In this document: positions 38,097 through 53,613 of the stretch, piece after piece | Layout: the number at the start of each line of letters is the position of its first letter | Numbering within the stretch: the first letter of the stretch is position 1 | Assembly (NCBI RefSeq): GCF_037975245.1 | Contig: NC_092568.1 | Span: forward strand, 16,573,001 to 16,637,000 | Source of the DNA: Apostichopus japonicus | Taxonomy: Eukaryota; Echinodermata; Holothuroidea; Aspidochirotida; Stichopodidae | DNA: 64,000 bases | Reading direction: 5' to 3' | Notes under the pieces: generated by a model | The model's database searches: none | What the model was told of the DNA's origin: nothing | Seen by the model: the letters and a program-made list of their open reading frames with translations, nothing else | Made by a program: the position numbers and the translations under genes

Positions 38097-41000
38097 TTAA
38101 TATCTCTGCTGAATATTAACTTCTGAGCATCTATCGTTGATATGAGGCGAGCAAATCTGCTGGTACAAAGGCAGCCTATGAAAGACAAATACAGTCGCAA
38201 AACAAAGATCGGACTTGTAGTAATCAAAGAAGGGCTCCCCGCAGCAAGAACATCGCCGGTAACTCTTCAACTTCTCTGAAATTAAGGAAGAGAGGAGAGA
38301 GGACCATTAATGTAACTATAGGTATAGATAAGGAAAAATCCTTCAAGAAGAGTACAAAATGAAAGATACATTGGAAATTGTTGGCACAAAGCTGAACAAA
38401 ATCCACAGTAACTCTTCACATGTTCTAAGATTGGCTTAACCTTGCTTCACCGAGCTTTGTCAGTGATCATGTCCACGACTTTTCTCAGCCATGGATTGAA
38501 TTAGCAGTACACAGTACACTATTTTTCACACTTAGCTTCAAATTACATGTTTCTGCCGCTACTTTTGTTAATATCGCCATGATCGAACCTATTCAAGCTC
38601 AATCGAGCGATGATTTAAGGATGGTGGATACTTAAAACAAAACAAACTCCCAAATCAGTTGCCATGGTAATGTTATCAGGGGTTTCAAAACATGCATTCC
38701 AATGGAAGCACAGTGTGTAGCAAACATCAGAATTGCATTCAAGTATCTTTCATTAATAACGTCATGGTAACAGAGACCAGTATCAATTGCAATTTGTAGC
38801 GAGCACTTCTAGCGGGGACTTGAAGAAAGTTTCTCATGTTGCACAACTTTTTGCCCCAAGAAATGCACCACTATTTCATCGTGGACAAATGAAAATAAAC
38901 AAAGCAGTCAGTAGAACGCAGGTTTTATTTCTACATTTCTGATGTTTCAGAGAAGTTATACTCCTAATTAAAGATAATGTGTGCTTTCAGTTGGAAGAGC
39001 AAATCATGCCACAAGAATATCTCAAAATAAGACATTGAAAATGTCGCTTAATGGCTACAGTTTGTAGAACCAACAGACTGACCTCTGAGCTGACGAGGTA
39101 TCAACGACCGTGGGTACCTGTATACCAGCTGCTCCTTGACCAATGTTCGAGCTGCTAGCTCTTGTAGAGGAGGCAGAGACTGACGAGGATGACTTCTTAA
39201 ATCTTCACATTTGTCCTTGTCCCACTCATTCAAGAGTGGATTATTAGTGGCTGTCAAAACAATGAAAAAAAAAAAGGAGGTACAAATATGGCCAAAGTAA
39301 CTATCTGACTACTGGTCAGCAAACAATTCCCAAACGTATAACGGATGTGGATATGACAGTATTGTGCATTTTGTGTAAGATCTAAGGTCATGTGCAATAG
39401 CTGTGCCTTTTTTATTTCACCTCAAATAGATTATTTTTCTTTTCAGAAAATTTACAGAATAAACTTATAAATTTTGTAACACTTCAAGAGTGACTCAGCT
39501 GTTAATGTTTCAGGTTTGGCTTTTACTACTCAATATCTCTCTCCACCTCTCTCTCTCTCTCTACATTTTTATATATATTTATATATTTCGTTTTACCCAA
39601 AAATGGCTAGATATAAGTCAGCAACAACTGAGTGTATTAAAACTTACCACGAAAGGTGTAAAGTTGTAAGTAAGATATAGAGGCAGGAAAGTATCGTAAC
39701 TTATTATTGCAGACATGAAGTTCCTTCAGCTGATGAAGTCGCCCCAGTTGTGATGGTAAATATTTCAGTCTAGAAAAACAATAAGAGAAACAGAGCAGAG
39801 TGAAATAGAGTATGAAAGTAATAGATTAGAGTTCCAACAAAGGAGGAGGAGTAGGAGGAGGATGATGACGACTACGGTCAATGAGAAAGCCTCAAGCATA
39901 CTGTAAAATAATCCTAAAATGCCAAACACTAATAAAATAGTGAATTCCATGCTACACTATACACATATCTTACATCCGATTAGAAAAGCAAAACTTTTAC
40001 AGTTTTTAGAGAAAGATACGTTGGCCAATTTTTGTTTGCTTTTGAATTTGTTTTAAGAAATATCTGTTTTAACAGAAATATTCTACATTTATGAAACTTT
40101 TTCCCTCAGAAATAAATGTTGCTGTGTTATTTGTTGTGACAAATAAATATGGATTATGTATTTTGGAGAAGCCGTTTTTCCAGAAAAATCTACGTTATTG
40201 AAGCTGTTTCATCAAGAAACATATATCCTAGAATAATAGCTTTTCAATGTACATTTCTCAAACAATTCTCTAAATATGGATCTCAAAAAAAGAAAAGAAA
40301 AAGAAGAATTTTTTTGGACACTTTTCATTCTGTGAATGACACTATTGTGGGATAGAAATACAGATGAGGATGAGACTCAGACACAGCTTTTAGACCATCC
40401 ATAAACGGCAAACTATAAAGACGAGAAAACCTGTGAATTCTACGAAACCAACCAAAATTTGCTGCTCACTTGTTGTGTGACATCCAGACTTTACTGAGCG
40501 AGGTACAATTACTGAGAGATTCCGGGAGATGATCCAGAGAACACGACGAGATATCCAGCTCAGCTAGTCTGATCAGAAACCCAAAATTATGAGGCAGCTT
40601 TTTTAAGCGATGATTTTCTCCAAGATAAAGATCCTTCAGAGAGAGAGAAAAGTCGACAGTGATCTGTCATCTCATTATGTAGAAAGTTGTTGCTTGTAGG
40701 CATTATGTTACTGGTAATAAATGTTACTTAACGTATAGTCAGTATTGCGAAGTTCGGAACACTGCTAAGTTCGGACACCCCAAAGAAATACACGATTTCA
40801 CCATGATAACCTATAGCATCAGCCAATTTCACGAAAAACTACACATACTTTCTCTCCCAAATGACCCGTGTGCAAGCAAGTACTTACATATTTGTCAATA
40901 AAATGACGGAGATCTATGAAGTCTGTTATAATTACTGAAAGAGCAACTGCGCCACCACTTTCATAACCAGCGCCACACTGTGGGCCGGGTGTCCGAACTT

Positions 41001-44000
41001 CGCAATACTCTAGCAAAGAAATACCAGTTCCACAATCACAAAGAATCTTCTTGGAATACAACGTAAAAAAAGTTTGCAGGAAAGAAAGTTTGGCTGTGTA
41101 TCGTAATATAACACACTTCTCCCACCATATCAAGTATATTTTCAGGTGATTTATACCAGAAGATATAGTTTTGGGGTGTTTTAAGGCTTAGGTGTCCGAA
41201 CTTCGAAGTGTCGATGCTACTACAAGCACATGTCAATTGCATTCAAAGGAGAGGTGTACCTTGATGTCAGTACCATTCTCATTTTTAACTAATACAATAG
41301 AATATCACAACATACATTCTTCCTTACTTTCATTTTCACCAAACAAAATCTGTATTGAAGGTCATGTTAACATCAGGATGGTCAAAAAATAATTTAGACG
41401 GCTAACGAATTAAACGTGAAACCTAAAACGGAGACGAAATACTCGCAGAAAAAAACCCAAGAACTTACCCGTAAGTTGATAAGATTGCACAAGGTATCGG
41501 GCAGAGATTTTAAACGGTTAGAGCTGCAAGCAAAAAGAAAACGCAGATAACATAGGCCCCAAAAAAACAGCTTCATGATGATTGTTAACTACGTCCAACC
41601 CTACTTTACATTAGGTACGACACAAGACGAAAGTGGCATTTCCATTAACTGCATAGGCTAATGTCACCGCTACTGTGCACTGTTTTACCATGAGTACGCA
41701 ACAGTTGCTACTTAAATGAATCTGGTGAATTGATAGAAAGTTTTTATGAAATAGATGTCCAACTAACCGCTGTAAAGTAGGGAGGAGATTGAAAATAAAC
41801 CTTAAAAACTCAGATTAGAGCAAACAGCTCTTGCTATACAATGTTTGACTTGGGTTGTATTCTTGAGAGTAAAACATGCATAGGAACAAATTCCATTAGC
41901 TTTAATAAAGACTTTGAATTGATAACACCATGCAAGGGTACTGTAGGCTTGTACACTTAGGTGATGGCTTATAGGAGCTCTGGATATAAAAGATGTCAAT
42001 TAAATGTTTATACTTGTGATGAGAAACCTTACACATTAGAGAGGAGACAAACAGGAGCAATGCAGGAAGAGGAAGGGGGTAGGGTGGTAGTCAGGGGTTG
42101 GTCAGAGGTTGAACTTACTGGACACATAGCTCCTCCAGACAAAGTAGTTGACCAATGTCTGATGGTAGTTCTGTCATGAAGTTATTGGTTAAGTTTAGAA
42201 CCTGAAGCCTCCTAAGAAGTCCAATGGATGCTGGCAGTCTTCTGAGCTGGTTATTTTTGCAATCCAGTTCCAACAGCTTGTCACAGTTACCGATGCAATC
42301 CTGGACACAAAGAGAAACTGATGTTAGTTAATAGACATGCTCTATACTTAGATGCCATATGGTGCTACAGTGGTACCTGACTGGGACAGAGCAGCATGGA
42401 AGCTTCAAAGCAAATTCTTCCTTTTTTTTTTCTCTCTCTCTCTTCAAATAAACAACCCAAAACAGGGTAACATGCTGGTGTATTTCCTCAAGTTTTCTGC
42501 AGAAAAGTCAGACAAAGATTTCAAGGTATACACCAGTGATACACACCAAAGTTGTGTTTTTTCTATTTTTTTTTTTTTTAATCTATAAGGGTATCCCGAA
42601 CTCATCAATGAAGCCTGGAATGAGGATAAGAAGAACAATAACGACAATGGATTTATAGTGTGCACACATCCATTCTACAGAGCACCATAAGCTGCGCTTT
42701 GAGATACTAAGCCAACTTAGAACATCATTTCTACATCCATCCGGCTGCAAAAATGGAACAACGTACCGGTAACTCCTCCAAACAGTTGTACTGAAGAAAA
42801 AGCTCCTGTAACCCTCTGAGAAGACCGACCTCTAGAGGCAACGAGTTGAGTCTATTGTTGGAGAGATTCAGGCTGGTCAACTGACTGCCGACATATCCAA
42901 GCTGTAGTGGACAGCGCTTCATATTTGTGTAGCTAGATAAACACAAACATATCAACAACAAAAACTGAAAATTAATGATAAGATTTTACATCTATGTCTA
43001 TCCTGCACTTTATAATACAAGTGTCCATCAAATGAGTGTATCATCTTTTCTTGCATTGAGGAAAAGAAGGAAAGTTGCTTAATGCTTCAAACTTTGCTCT
43101 GATTTTTGCTTCTTTTTACTTGGTAAGTCTAGAAATGTACTGGAAATCAACATATCAATGCTCACATACCTCAGTAAGGCAGCTTTTTATTTTTTGTTGT
43201 TCAAGTGGTATTTAGAAGAAAACATTGTGAACACAACCGCTTAAATTAACTCAGTTTTAACTAACAGACCAACGTCAACGAACCCTAACCAGTTGTTTAA
43301 CTAAAAGATACCAGTAACTTTAGCCTATCAGAAACTAAGCACCCACCTATTAACTTTTAATTTGCCAATTAAATCATAGTTAAGCATAAACTCAACATTT
43401 TAGCTTCACATCACTAAAATAGCACCTTAACATTAAAATTACTTACATTTTAGAGAAAATTAAACTAATTCATATGAATAAGTTACAACTCAGTTACTTG
43501 ATTATTCAAGTACAGTACAACAAATTTCAGAAATTTCAGCAAATGAAATGATACATTTTTGTTTTGTCAATACAAATCTCACCTTATATCTAAATGAATA
43601 TGCTTTTCTGTACAAGCTGAATCTACAAGATCCAGGGCGACTTGTTCTCCTGTTCCATGAGCCTTACAAATGGAGGAGCTTTTACCTTGGCAGCAAATAC
43701 GACAGGCTCTGTAGCTGTAAGATGAGAGGGAGTTTTAGAGACAGAAAATGTTTGTTGATGATTTGGGCATATGTACATTGTACAGGTACATGAACATACA
43801 ACGCATAATAATGGCCTTTCGTGGCATCCCTTGGTTCATATATTTCTAGATTCTTTAATCAAGCAGGATTCAAGCATTTGGAGTATTTGACCCAGTGGTA
43901 AGTATTATACTAAGAAGCATGCACAAAATACCACACCATTCTCTAGTTCCAAAACAGAATCTTTTTGCAAATGAGTGAAATATTAAAGTTCAGTGGCAAA

Positions 44001-45424
44001 CATACTACATTCTCTTGTTGGGATGCCAACAATTCATATTGCTTATTTTTCTTGCAAAAAATTATTGTTACAATAAGACGAAAGAAAATGATGATGTTGT
44101 CTATTACAATAATATATCTTACGATACAACAATATAGGAATTATGAGATATCATTGGAATGAAAGCCAGGCATTTCCTGTTAATTATGCAAGAATTAATG
44201 AAATTAGTTGGTAGGCTTGGTGAAAATTCTTGACCACACACTAAAAGCTGCTTTATTATCAAGAGATTCAATAATATTAATGAAACATCTGTGCGTCATA
44301 TACTTTTCACAGTTGCAAACAGAGATCTGGCACACTAGATCTGATACATTTATTCTCAGTCATCAGCTTCAAATTTATAGCAATTCATTGTAAAGTAAAG
44401 GTATTCTACAACTTCATTCTGCCAACTTAAACACGTACGAATAAAGTGTCTGTGGTCTTCTTTGTTACTCCAACATTTATAAATTAATGCAAACTTCTGA
44501 AAGAATTCCACAGAAGAATATAATCCTGGCCATGAGAAGAGTACCCACCTACATCCGCTCTTAGCGATGACCACTTTACAAAGATTACAAAGAAGCTCTG
44601 GTCTGATTCTAGGGCCGACATGGTAAACCACCGTTGTGTAGGCACTGTGTCCATGGTTAGAAGAGAAAGATGGGGCTTTCTACACATAGGAAGAAAAGAC
44701 ACTGTAAATTAAGTACAAATATATTGAGTTCTGAACATGTTTTACAAATATTTAATAGTTTTATAATATTAATAGTACTTAAAGTAAATACAATGCTTTG
44801 AAAGATCAGCTTGTTCACTCAAATAGTTTGTGAAATTGCCCCTCCCCCCCCCCCCCCCATAAGTTTTCTGTTTATATTTTGCTTTAATATATACATTGTC
44901 CGATGTGCCTTAATTTGTTTGTCACTTTCCCAGGTCGAATTTTAAAAACAAAGGGATGTAAATATCGCTGCAGCATCTGACTGGTGACTCCAGAAAAGAA
45001 CTATTTAATTGGGAATTCAAGTAGCTATGACTAGCCGACTAGGTTCAGTTATAAACAGGAGCACAGGGTCCTAATATTTTTGTTCTTGCTGTTTCAATGT
45101 CCATTGCAGAGCGATTTTTACACCTGTTTATAGTTTCACAACAGTTCCAAAGACCAAAAAGAAGCATTACAGTACCTTATGTTTTTTCTTTGCTAATTGT
45201 CTGGATTCTTTCTTACTATGTGAGGCTCTGGGTGCTTTTTGCGGTCTCCTTCTGGAATGGGAATCATCTGCTGTGTCAGCCTGAAGATACCTGTAAACAC
45301 ATATCATGCTAACCAGCGTGAGCATAAGGATAGCTATGACAGGATTACATCCATCCACATGGTAATCCAACCGTTCCCCAATCCATCTTGATATCTCTAG
45401 CAAAGAGCGTATCCAGCTATCCAT
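38097..45424 (-). CDS. Membrane-anchored leucine-rich-repeat protein with flanking cysteine clusters
   Basis: Ten exons on the minus strand, in transcript order: 45176-45424, 44549-44679, 43583-43714, 42767-42932, 42119-42300, 41469-41523, 40470-40633, 39648-39769, 39083-39250, 38097-38275. All borders are GT/AG and phases match, giving 515 residues. Residues 27-47 (NPVIAILMLTLVSMICVYRYL) form one membrane segment, followed by a basic Lys/Arg/Ser-rich stretch. A cluster C114-x2-C117-x8-C126-x4-C131-x2-C134, then C143-x2-H146, looks metal-binding. About seven to nine repeats of LxxLxLxxNxLxxLP type follow to about residue 395. The C-terminal segment has PPLQELAART and a second cysteine group (RCSCC, ICSPH) reminiscent of the ends of LRRC28/LRRC58-like proteins. 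The LRR identity is secure; the exact orthologue and function are not. It converges with RTF1 and is divergent from the K2P genes. Confidence 0.85.
40743..41012. mobile_element. Terminal-inverted-repeat MITE in LRR gene intron 6
   Basis: The left end at 40746 reads AGTATTGCGAAGTTCGGA, and the right end (to about 41012) is its reverse complement TCCGAACTTCGCAATACT. The element is about 270 bp with no coding capacity. A further partial end, GGTGTCCGAACTTCGAAG, lies at 41190-41207, so a second copy or a larger composite is possible. I could not define a target duplication. Confidence 0.72.
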
Positions 45425-45719
45425 CGCAGAGGAAATTTAATCCATCTTCAGCCTCAGGGTTCATTTGGAAGGATCTGTCAGAAATAAAATATCATATATT
45501 TTACAAAGTCATCAAGCTGCCAGGTACAGTAAATGCTGTCAGAATCTTCCACACTTGCATATTACTTGTATTGCACAGCAATAAAGTCTTAGTCCCACCA
45601 ATGAAATCATCAAGACAGTACTATTTTGAAGCACTCCATCATGTCTGCCCAATGGGCCACAAATAAAATTGGCATAGAATAAGTGAACATTATTTTTATC
45701 CATTGAAAGGTATATTCAA
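45425..45719. other. Upstream region of the LRR gene
   Basis: This directly precedes the start codon of the minus-strand LRR gene and may hold its 5' UTR and promoter. I see no definite promoter motif. Confidence 0.4.
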
Positions 45720-46270
45720 ATAAACAAAAACTGTTAGCACTTTAGCAACCTGCTTATCCACTAAAAGCCGGTGTAGGAGAATTGTGTAAAAGTAAGTGAG
45801 CCTAGCAAGATCTTCTTCAGAGACTTAATGCAACAGAGATTGATGTAAGAGGATTAGTTGACAAAGAGTAGAAAGAAAAGAACCAACAAGGGGAAGAGGA
45901 GAGGTAGGAGATAAACTGTATAAGGACAAAGAGAGGATCAAGGGCAGAGGGCAGGGAATAAACTGCATTAGGCTATGCAGGAAAGTGTGGAGAAAAGAGG
46001 TGGAAGAGAGCTATGAGAAGAGAGGTGACAGAGGGACAATGTAATGACAATTTAATAATGACAATTATTGACATGTCTCTACAGGGGATTGAATCCTACT
46101 GAAACTGGATGCAATGCCTTCGCACCACTCAATCTAATGGGCTTAACATTCAGGAAGGACATGACTAATCTTTCTTCTGCTTCCTCACCCTCCCCTCTTC
46201 CCCCTTGTTCCCCCTGATGATGATCCTGCTAGGATCGAAACTTCAGGCCCACTTACTTTTACACAAAAGG
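45720..46270. mobile_element. Dispersed repeat with hammerhead-like motifs, copy C (both ends present)
   Basis: The left end carries ACTGTTAGC..CTGCTTATCCACTA, GTAAAAGTAAGT and a degraded core at 45798-45831. The right end carries, on the plus strand at 46214-46250, CTGATGA, a GATCC-TGCTA-GGATC hairpin and GAAAC, then the reverse complement of the left-end arm (ACTTACTTTTACACA). The interior is AG-rich and non-coding. The inverted arrangement of ends gives the most complete copy in the window, about 550 bp. Confidence 0.75.
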
Positions 46271-47223
46271 TATATTCCACCACAGAAATTAGGCAAATAA
46301 CCAATTATCAGAATAAAGATTACCATTTGATAGTAACAAATTATTTAAGTCACAGCCAGAGGAAGATTTAGTTATTGATATTCACCTGGCAACATGACTA
46401 ATCATCGAAATATGCATAATCTGGAAGTCCCACTACACAGTAGGGTAATGATAACGTGGAGGGTCATGTGAGTGTACTAGGTGCTACTAGCATATTTTTC
46501 ATGCTTTGTTAGTTCAAATTGACAAGAGATTCCTCGGCAAAAGAATGCCAATATAACAGGTCTTTAGAGTAAAATTAGAATAGTTGCTTAGCTTTGGCTG
46601 GTAATGTTTTGAAATAATTTCTCTGTGTAGCCTATATATTATTACCTAGGCCTAGCTAGCCTATATGCCAAACAAAACCTTAGAAGGAAAAATAGCCTAG
46701 GCCTAGACTATATTGCTGAACTTAAGCTAAACGTCTTGTACCCTAGCTGACCCTTGGGATTTAGTACTATTACTAACAAAAATAGCAAGAATGCAATTGG
46801 CTACGAATAAGGCAAAGTGGCTACCTGGCAATGATAATTACTACGTTAGGAGCGCATGTACATAAACGTAAATCGTTAGGCCTAACCAAGTCTTGGAATT
46901 GTGTCCATTTCGCGATAAAGTTGAATTAGTTCTTCAGATCAGTCTCTTTCAAGATAACAAGTCTTCAGCTTCACCTACACCCAATCATCAGACAAAAGTG
47001 ACATGGTAACCTGTCACAAGTAGCTGGATGTGGGGAATTACCTGCAAGATTCGTTGTTTTGTGATGTGAAAATGCCAAACCAAAGCTCTAACAGTATCAC
47101 GAGATTGACCAATATCTAAGTAGTAGAATATGCTAACTGGGACGGAAGTTATATCAGCCTACTTTCGTGGATCACACCCGGGCCGTTTACGTCTTCATTA
47201 CATTGGTGTGCACAAAGGTAATG
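46271..47223. other. Intergenic stretch without a recognisable gene
   Basis: The sequence is AT-rich, with several TAGGCCTA words and no supported open frame. Confidence 0.5.
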
Positions 47224-47478
47224 GGGGGGGGGGGGGGTATGTATGTATGTATGTATGTATGTATGTATGTATGTATGTATGTATGTATGTATGTATGTAT
47301 GTATGTATGTATGTATGTATGTATGTATGTATGTATGTATGTATGTATGTATGTATGTATGTATGTATGTATGTATGTATGTATGTATGTATGTATGTAT
47401 GTATGTATGTATGTATGTATGTATGTATGTATGTATGTATGTATGTATGTATGTATGTATGTATGTATGTATGTATAT
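47224..47478. repeat. Poly-G run followed by a (GTAT)n microsatellite
   Basis: A run of about 14 G leads into roughly 59 uninterrupted copies of GTAT, ending at about 47475. All six frames stay open through the array, producing spurious MYVC or IHTY proteins. Confidence 0.99.
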
Positions 47479-47826
47479 TAGATCCTCCTGAAGCAGGAAC
47501 TCGCGAAGAAGCCTCATTGGCTTATCAAAGCCGCAAGCTGTCGCAAGTCAGTCTCTTACATTCATTTTTAACGTCCATGATTACGAATTGTTAATTGTCA
47601 ACAACTCTGTAACAGTGTAACTGGACGACATACATTAATCTGGGAGTGGCTCAACATTCAGTGGGGTAACATTCACTCCTGGGCCCCATTCCCTAAAGGT
47701 CCATGCCAAATAATAAATCAGTCGGCGACTATTTAGAATTTTCCTATTAATTAAAGATATCCTGTGCACGCCACCGTCTCGATATATATTTTGGAACAAT
47801 TGATAGGTATGGTTCTATAAATGGAA

Positions 47827-48117
47827 CAGGCGCGTAGCCGAGGGGGGGGGAAGGGGGAAGCCGCCCCCCCCCCCCTTGAGCATATTTTTTTTTAATTTAA
47901 TGTTTTTATGATATCGCTAGTATTTTCAAAAGAGAAAATGCTAAGATGCAACTTGCAAGGCCTGGGAAGTGCCATTTCCAGCGATCTGGGAGGCATTTTC
48001 AGCCAAAATTTTCTTGTACGCTTCGCGCCAACTCATGGTGGCGCTACGCTTAGGTAGTTTGCAATGCCGAATCTACAGTTTCGCCCCTCCCTTGGCAAAT
48101 TCCTGGCTACGCGCCTG
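47827..48117. mobile_element. hAT-like non-autonomous element, 291 bp
   Basis: The ends CAGGCGCGTAGCC and GGCTACGCGCCTG are perfect inverted repeats. Flanking 8-mers are AAATGGAA (47819-47826) and AGATGGAA (48118-48125), one mismatch. Poly-G and poly-C tracts lie near the left end. It is the same family as 55574-55773, in opposite orientation. Confidence 0.85.
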
Positions 48118-48406
48118 AGATGGAATGCCAAGAGGGTATGTCTGACTGATTCAATGATTCATTTGTCAATTGACAAACGTTTTCGGTAATAACTGCTTTG
48201 AGGATTAATTATATTACGCATGATTCGTGACAAAGTAACACCGATACCACTGAGTTAAGTTATTATGTCAAGATGCCTCACCAAGTTTCATTGGCTGCGA
48301 GCATACCAGTTATTAACTTTACAAAGTATTTCTATCAGTGTGTGTACGGCCTAGTTGTTGCCAGCTAGTATGGCCCTTGTTCAGTGAGTTACCGCCTGGT
48401 GACGGC

Positions 48407-49425
48407 CAAGGGCGGCGGAATCACTTTTAATCTGGGAGGGCACCAACGTCGAAGGGCACTTTGCAGAAATTCGATTGGACTGATGCAGCCTGATATTTAG
48501 TACCCTTTATAACTCTTATTGTATTATGTTATTTGCGTATAAACATCACTCCATCAACCCCCCCCCCCCCCCCCTCAAGGAAACAATGCATACTAGCACT
48601 GCAATATCTAATGTGCAAATTGGGAAACAAGGAACAAGTTTTCTTTCGGGACAAAATGAGGTGAAATCATTATAAAGTCCAAGTCCCTGCACACGCGATC
48701 GATATACATGCATGAAAGCGAATGAAATATGTCAAAATACGAAAGGATGGGGTAGGTTATGGGATATTAAAACTATACTCATTATTCATAGTAGGCTATA
48801 AATGGCTTCTGCTTATTACAAAGTCACAATGTAATATAGCAATGCATTTCTGGAAATGCATTAGGATTTTTTTGGCAAATTGAATATATTTAATGGCACT
48901 CACCAGAATGTTAGAAGCCTTGTGGTAGTAAACATAGGCGTAGGAGGCGGGGGGGGGGGGGGGGCTGCAGCCCCAACCAAAATTGTTTGTGAAAATTCGG
49001 GCAATATGCTGAGAATTTTTCGGGCACCTAATGAAAGAAAAATAATTTGCATTGTGTTTTTCAATGGTTAAACTGATATATAGAATATGGAAGGGTAATA
49101 ACACGGCAAAAGATTGTATGTTATTGGCATGCGGTGTAATAACCGACTCATGCCTATACGATATGCACATTAACATGTTTAACGCGCGCGCGGAGCGCGA
49201 GAAAAATTTTGGTAATATTTTTCGGGCAAGTCGTTACAGCCCCCCAAATCAATTTGGGCTCCTACGCCTATGGTAGTAAACATTTAAAACTTCCCGAAAT
49301 ATTTCGCTTTGTAAACTGTTTTTTATTTACGAATTTTTATGTAGAAAAAGGGCACAATTTTTAACCTGAGGAAAAGTGGGGGGCACGTGCCCCCTGTGCC
49401 CCCCCCCCCGGTTCCGCCGCCCTTG
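48407..49425. mobile_element. hAT-like non-autonomous element, 1019 bp including a nested insertion
   Basis: The inverted ends are CAAGGGCGGCGGAA and TTCCGCCGCCCTTG. A perfect 8-bp target duplication, GTGACGGC, is at 48399-48406 and 49426-49433. It carries another element (48933-49272) inside; without that insertion and its duplicated 8-mer it is about 670 bp. No transposase is evident. Confidence 0.87.
48933..49272. mobile_element. hAT-like element nested inside 48407-49425
   Basis: The ends are CATAGGCGTAGGAG and CTCCTACGCCTATG. A perfect 8-bp target duplication, GTAGTAAA, is at 48925-48932 and 49273-49280. It has a G-run near the left end and is non-coding. It inserted after the host element did. 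Confidence 0.88.
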
Positions 49426-49433
49426 GTGACGGC

Positions 49434-51131
49434 TTTATGTTACGCGCCTCTCGGTAACTCACCTCGAAATCACATGAAAACTCCCGATAACATGAATAAT
49501 GTATGCATTCCGTATCACAAATTCCAGTATTTTAATGTCTATCACAAAAGAACCCTTTTATTTGGACCCTTCAATTACAATTTGATGTAATAGGCCTATA
49601 TTTAAATTAAATAAATTATATTTTGAAATAACAAAACTGCACTCAGTGTTTAAAGGAAAATGTGCATTGTTGATGTTCTAACACATTATACGGAGGAGGA
49701 GGGAGAGGAAGGGGGCGGGGGCTTTTCGCCGCTGCTGCATGTAACCCTAGGTTGGTACGGTCACATTAACACGGTTAAGCACCTATTCAACGACCGATAT
49801 AACTGCTGTAAATAAGTACATCCAAATAATATTGATCCGATTGCTAATTATTTGACAACAGTAGTTTAACTAAGTCAAGCCTTACTGCAGAGCTTTCAAG
49901 TGGTCTTTCAAGATGTATGTACTACAGATTTCATCCAGGAAATTAAATAAGAGGGTATATTTCTACGAGATCCACGCATACTTTTTTTACCATAGAAATA
50001 CGGGTCACAAAAATACGTTGGTAAATGAAGTAATCTTAGTAACCAGTAAAGCATACCACAGTGTCTTCATTTGCCAGTATATTTAATGACCGAATCTACT
50101 GCGGTCTTATTTGTTAATAATAATCATAACCTCAGTGGAACAACGTTTGTACTTGCTAATGATTTTTTTGTTATTATCACGTGGGATCGCACAACGGAAC
50201 TCAGTGTTTACGAAGAGTTGATAGCGCAGTGATTTAATGAGCTACGAACATAAAATATATAAAACTTGCATATATGCTGTCGTATTTTGTGGCACTTGGA
50301 TTGGGAAGAAAGCGCCTTTTCCAACATATTATGTAATGTTTTCCGGTGTTGTTTGCAATTTGCAAGTATGCCAAGTTTCCAATTATATTTAAGTTGATTG
50401 CCTATAGTAATCTCTCTCGTTAATTAACGTCGCACTGATCTACTTTGTAGTTTTGACCTTGCCAAAAAAGGGGGGAAACTGGAGATTTTGAAATTGCTTC
50501 ACCTCAAGTATAAATAAACGGTTTATTGTGTTACTTTTATATATATATATATATTAATATATATACAATATTATTATCCGTGCTTGCGAAATTTCTCGTT
50601 ACAGTGCATACTCGTCATAAACGTTCCGTCTCGTACAATGATACATCACATTGTTTCAAGTTGTGGATTTACCTTATTGCCTTTCGAGGAATGCCGAACT
50701 TAGATTACTTCCTCCAGGAAGATAGGCTCAGGAAGTTATTTCCAAATACCGTCGACAAAACTGCTACAAAAGGGAAAGCAATCCCCTATATCAGAAGCAA
50801 AACCATACTTCACTTACTAACTGTAGTCAGCGTTGTTCCGTAAATGTTACGAGTGAACTTGACGGTTGTTATTTTACAAGAGGGACCTTCACCGAGTGAA
50901 CTGATAATATTATAAGAGACAGACAGAGAGTTCATTTTATTGAGGATATGGCTTACGCGATCCTTTCATTTTCATAGTTTGTTTTTTTGAAGTTTCAAGT
51001 TGAGTGTAAATCATCCAGTCTGATGAATAGACTTCATCATCTGCAGGTGTTTTCAGTGTATGTTTATATGTATCCATGACGCAGCCAATTAATACTGCAG
51101 TGTGGGTTGTAAAACAGTTAGCATAACAAAG
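49434..51131. other. Upstream region of the first K2P gene
   Basis: It contains a GGAGGAGG-rich purine tract near 49690-49730 and a TA microsatellite at about 50537-50565. No gene is recognised. Promoter elements cannot be assigned with confidence. Confidence 0.5.

Positions 51132-53613
<2,482 letters not shown>

Noticed and set aside
47130-47594. Long MYVCMYVC / THIYTHIY open reading frames on both strands
   Set aside because: They are produced by the GTAT microsatellite, which has no stop codon in any frame.
51102-51131. Upstream extension of the first K2P protein
   Set aside because: It would begin with GTG; the ATG at 51132 gives a normal-length N terminus before TM1.
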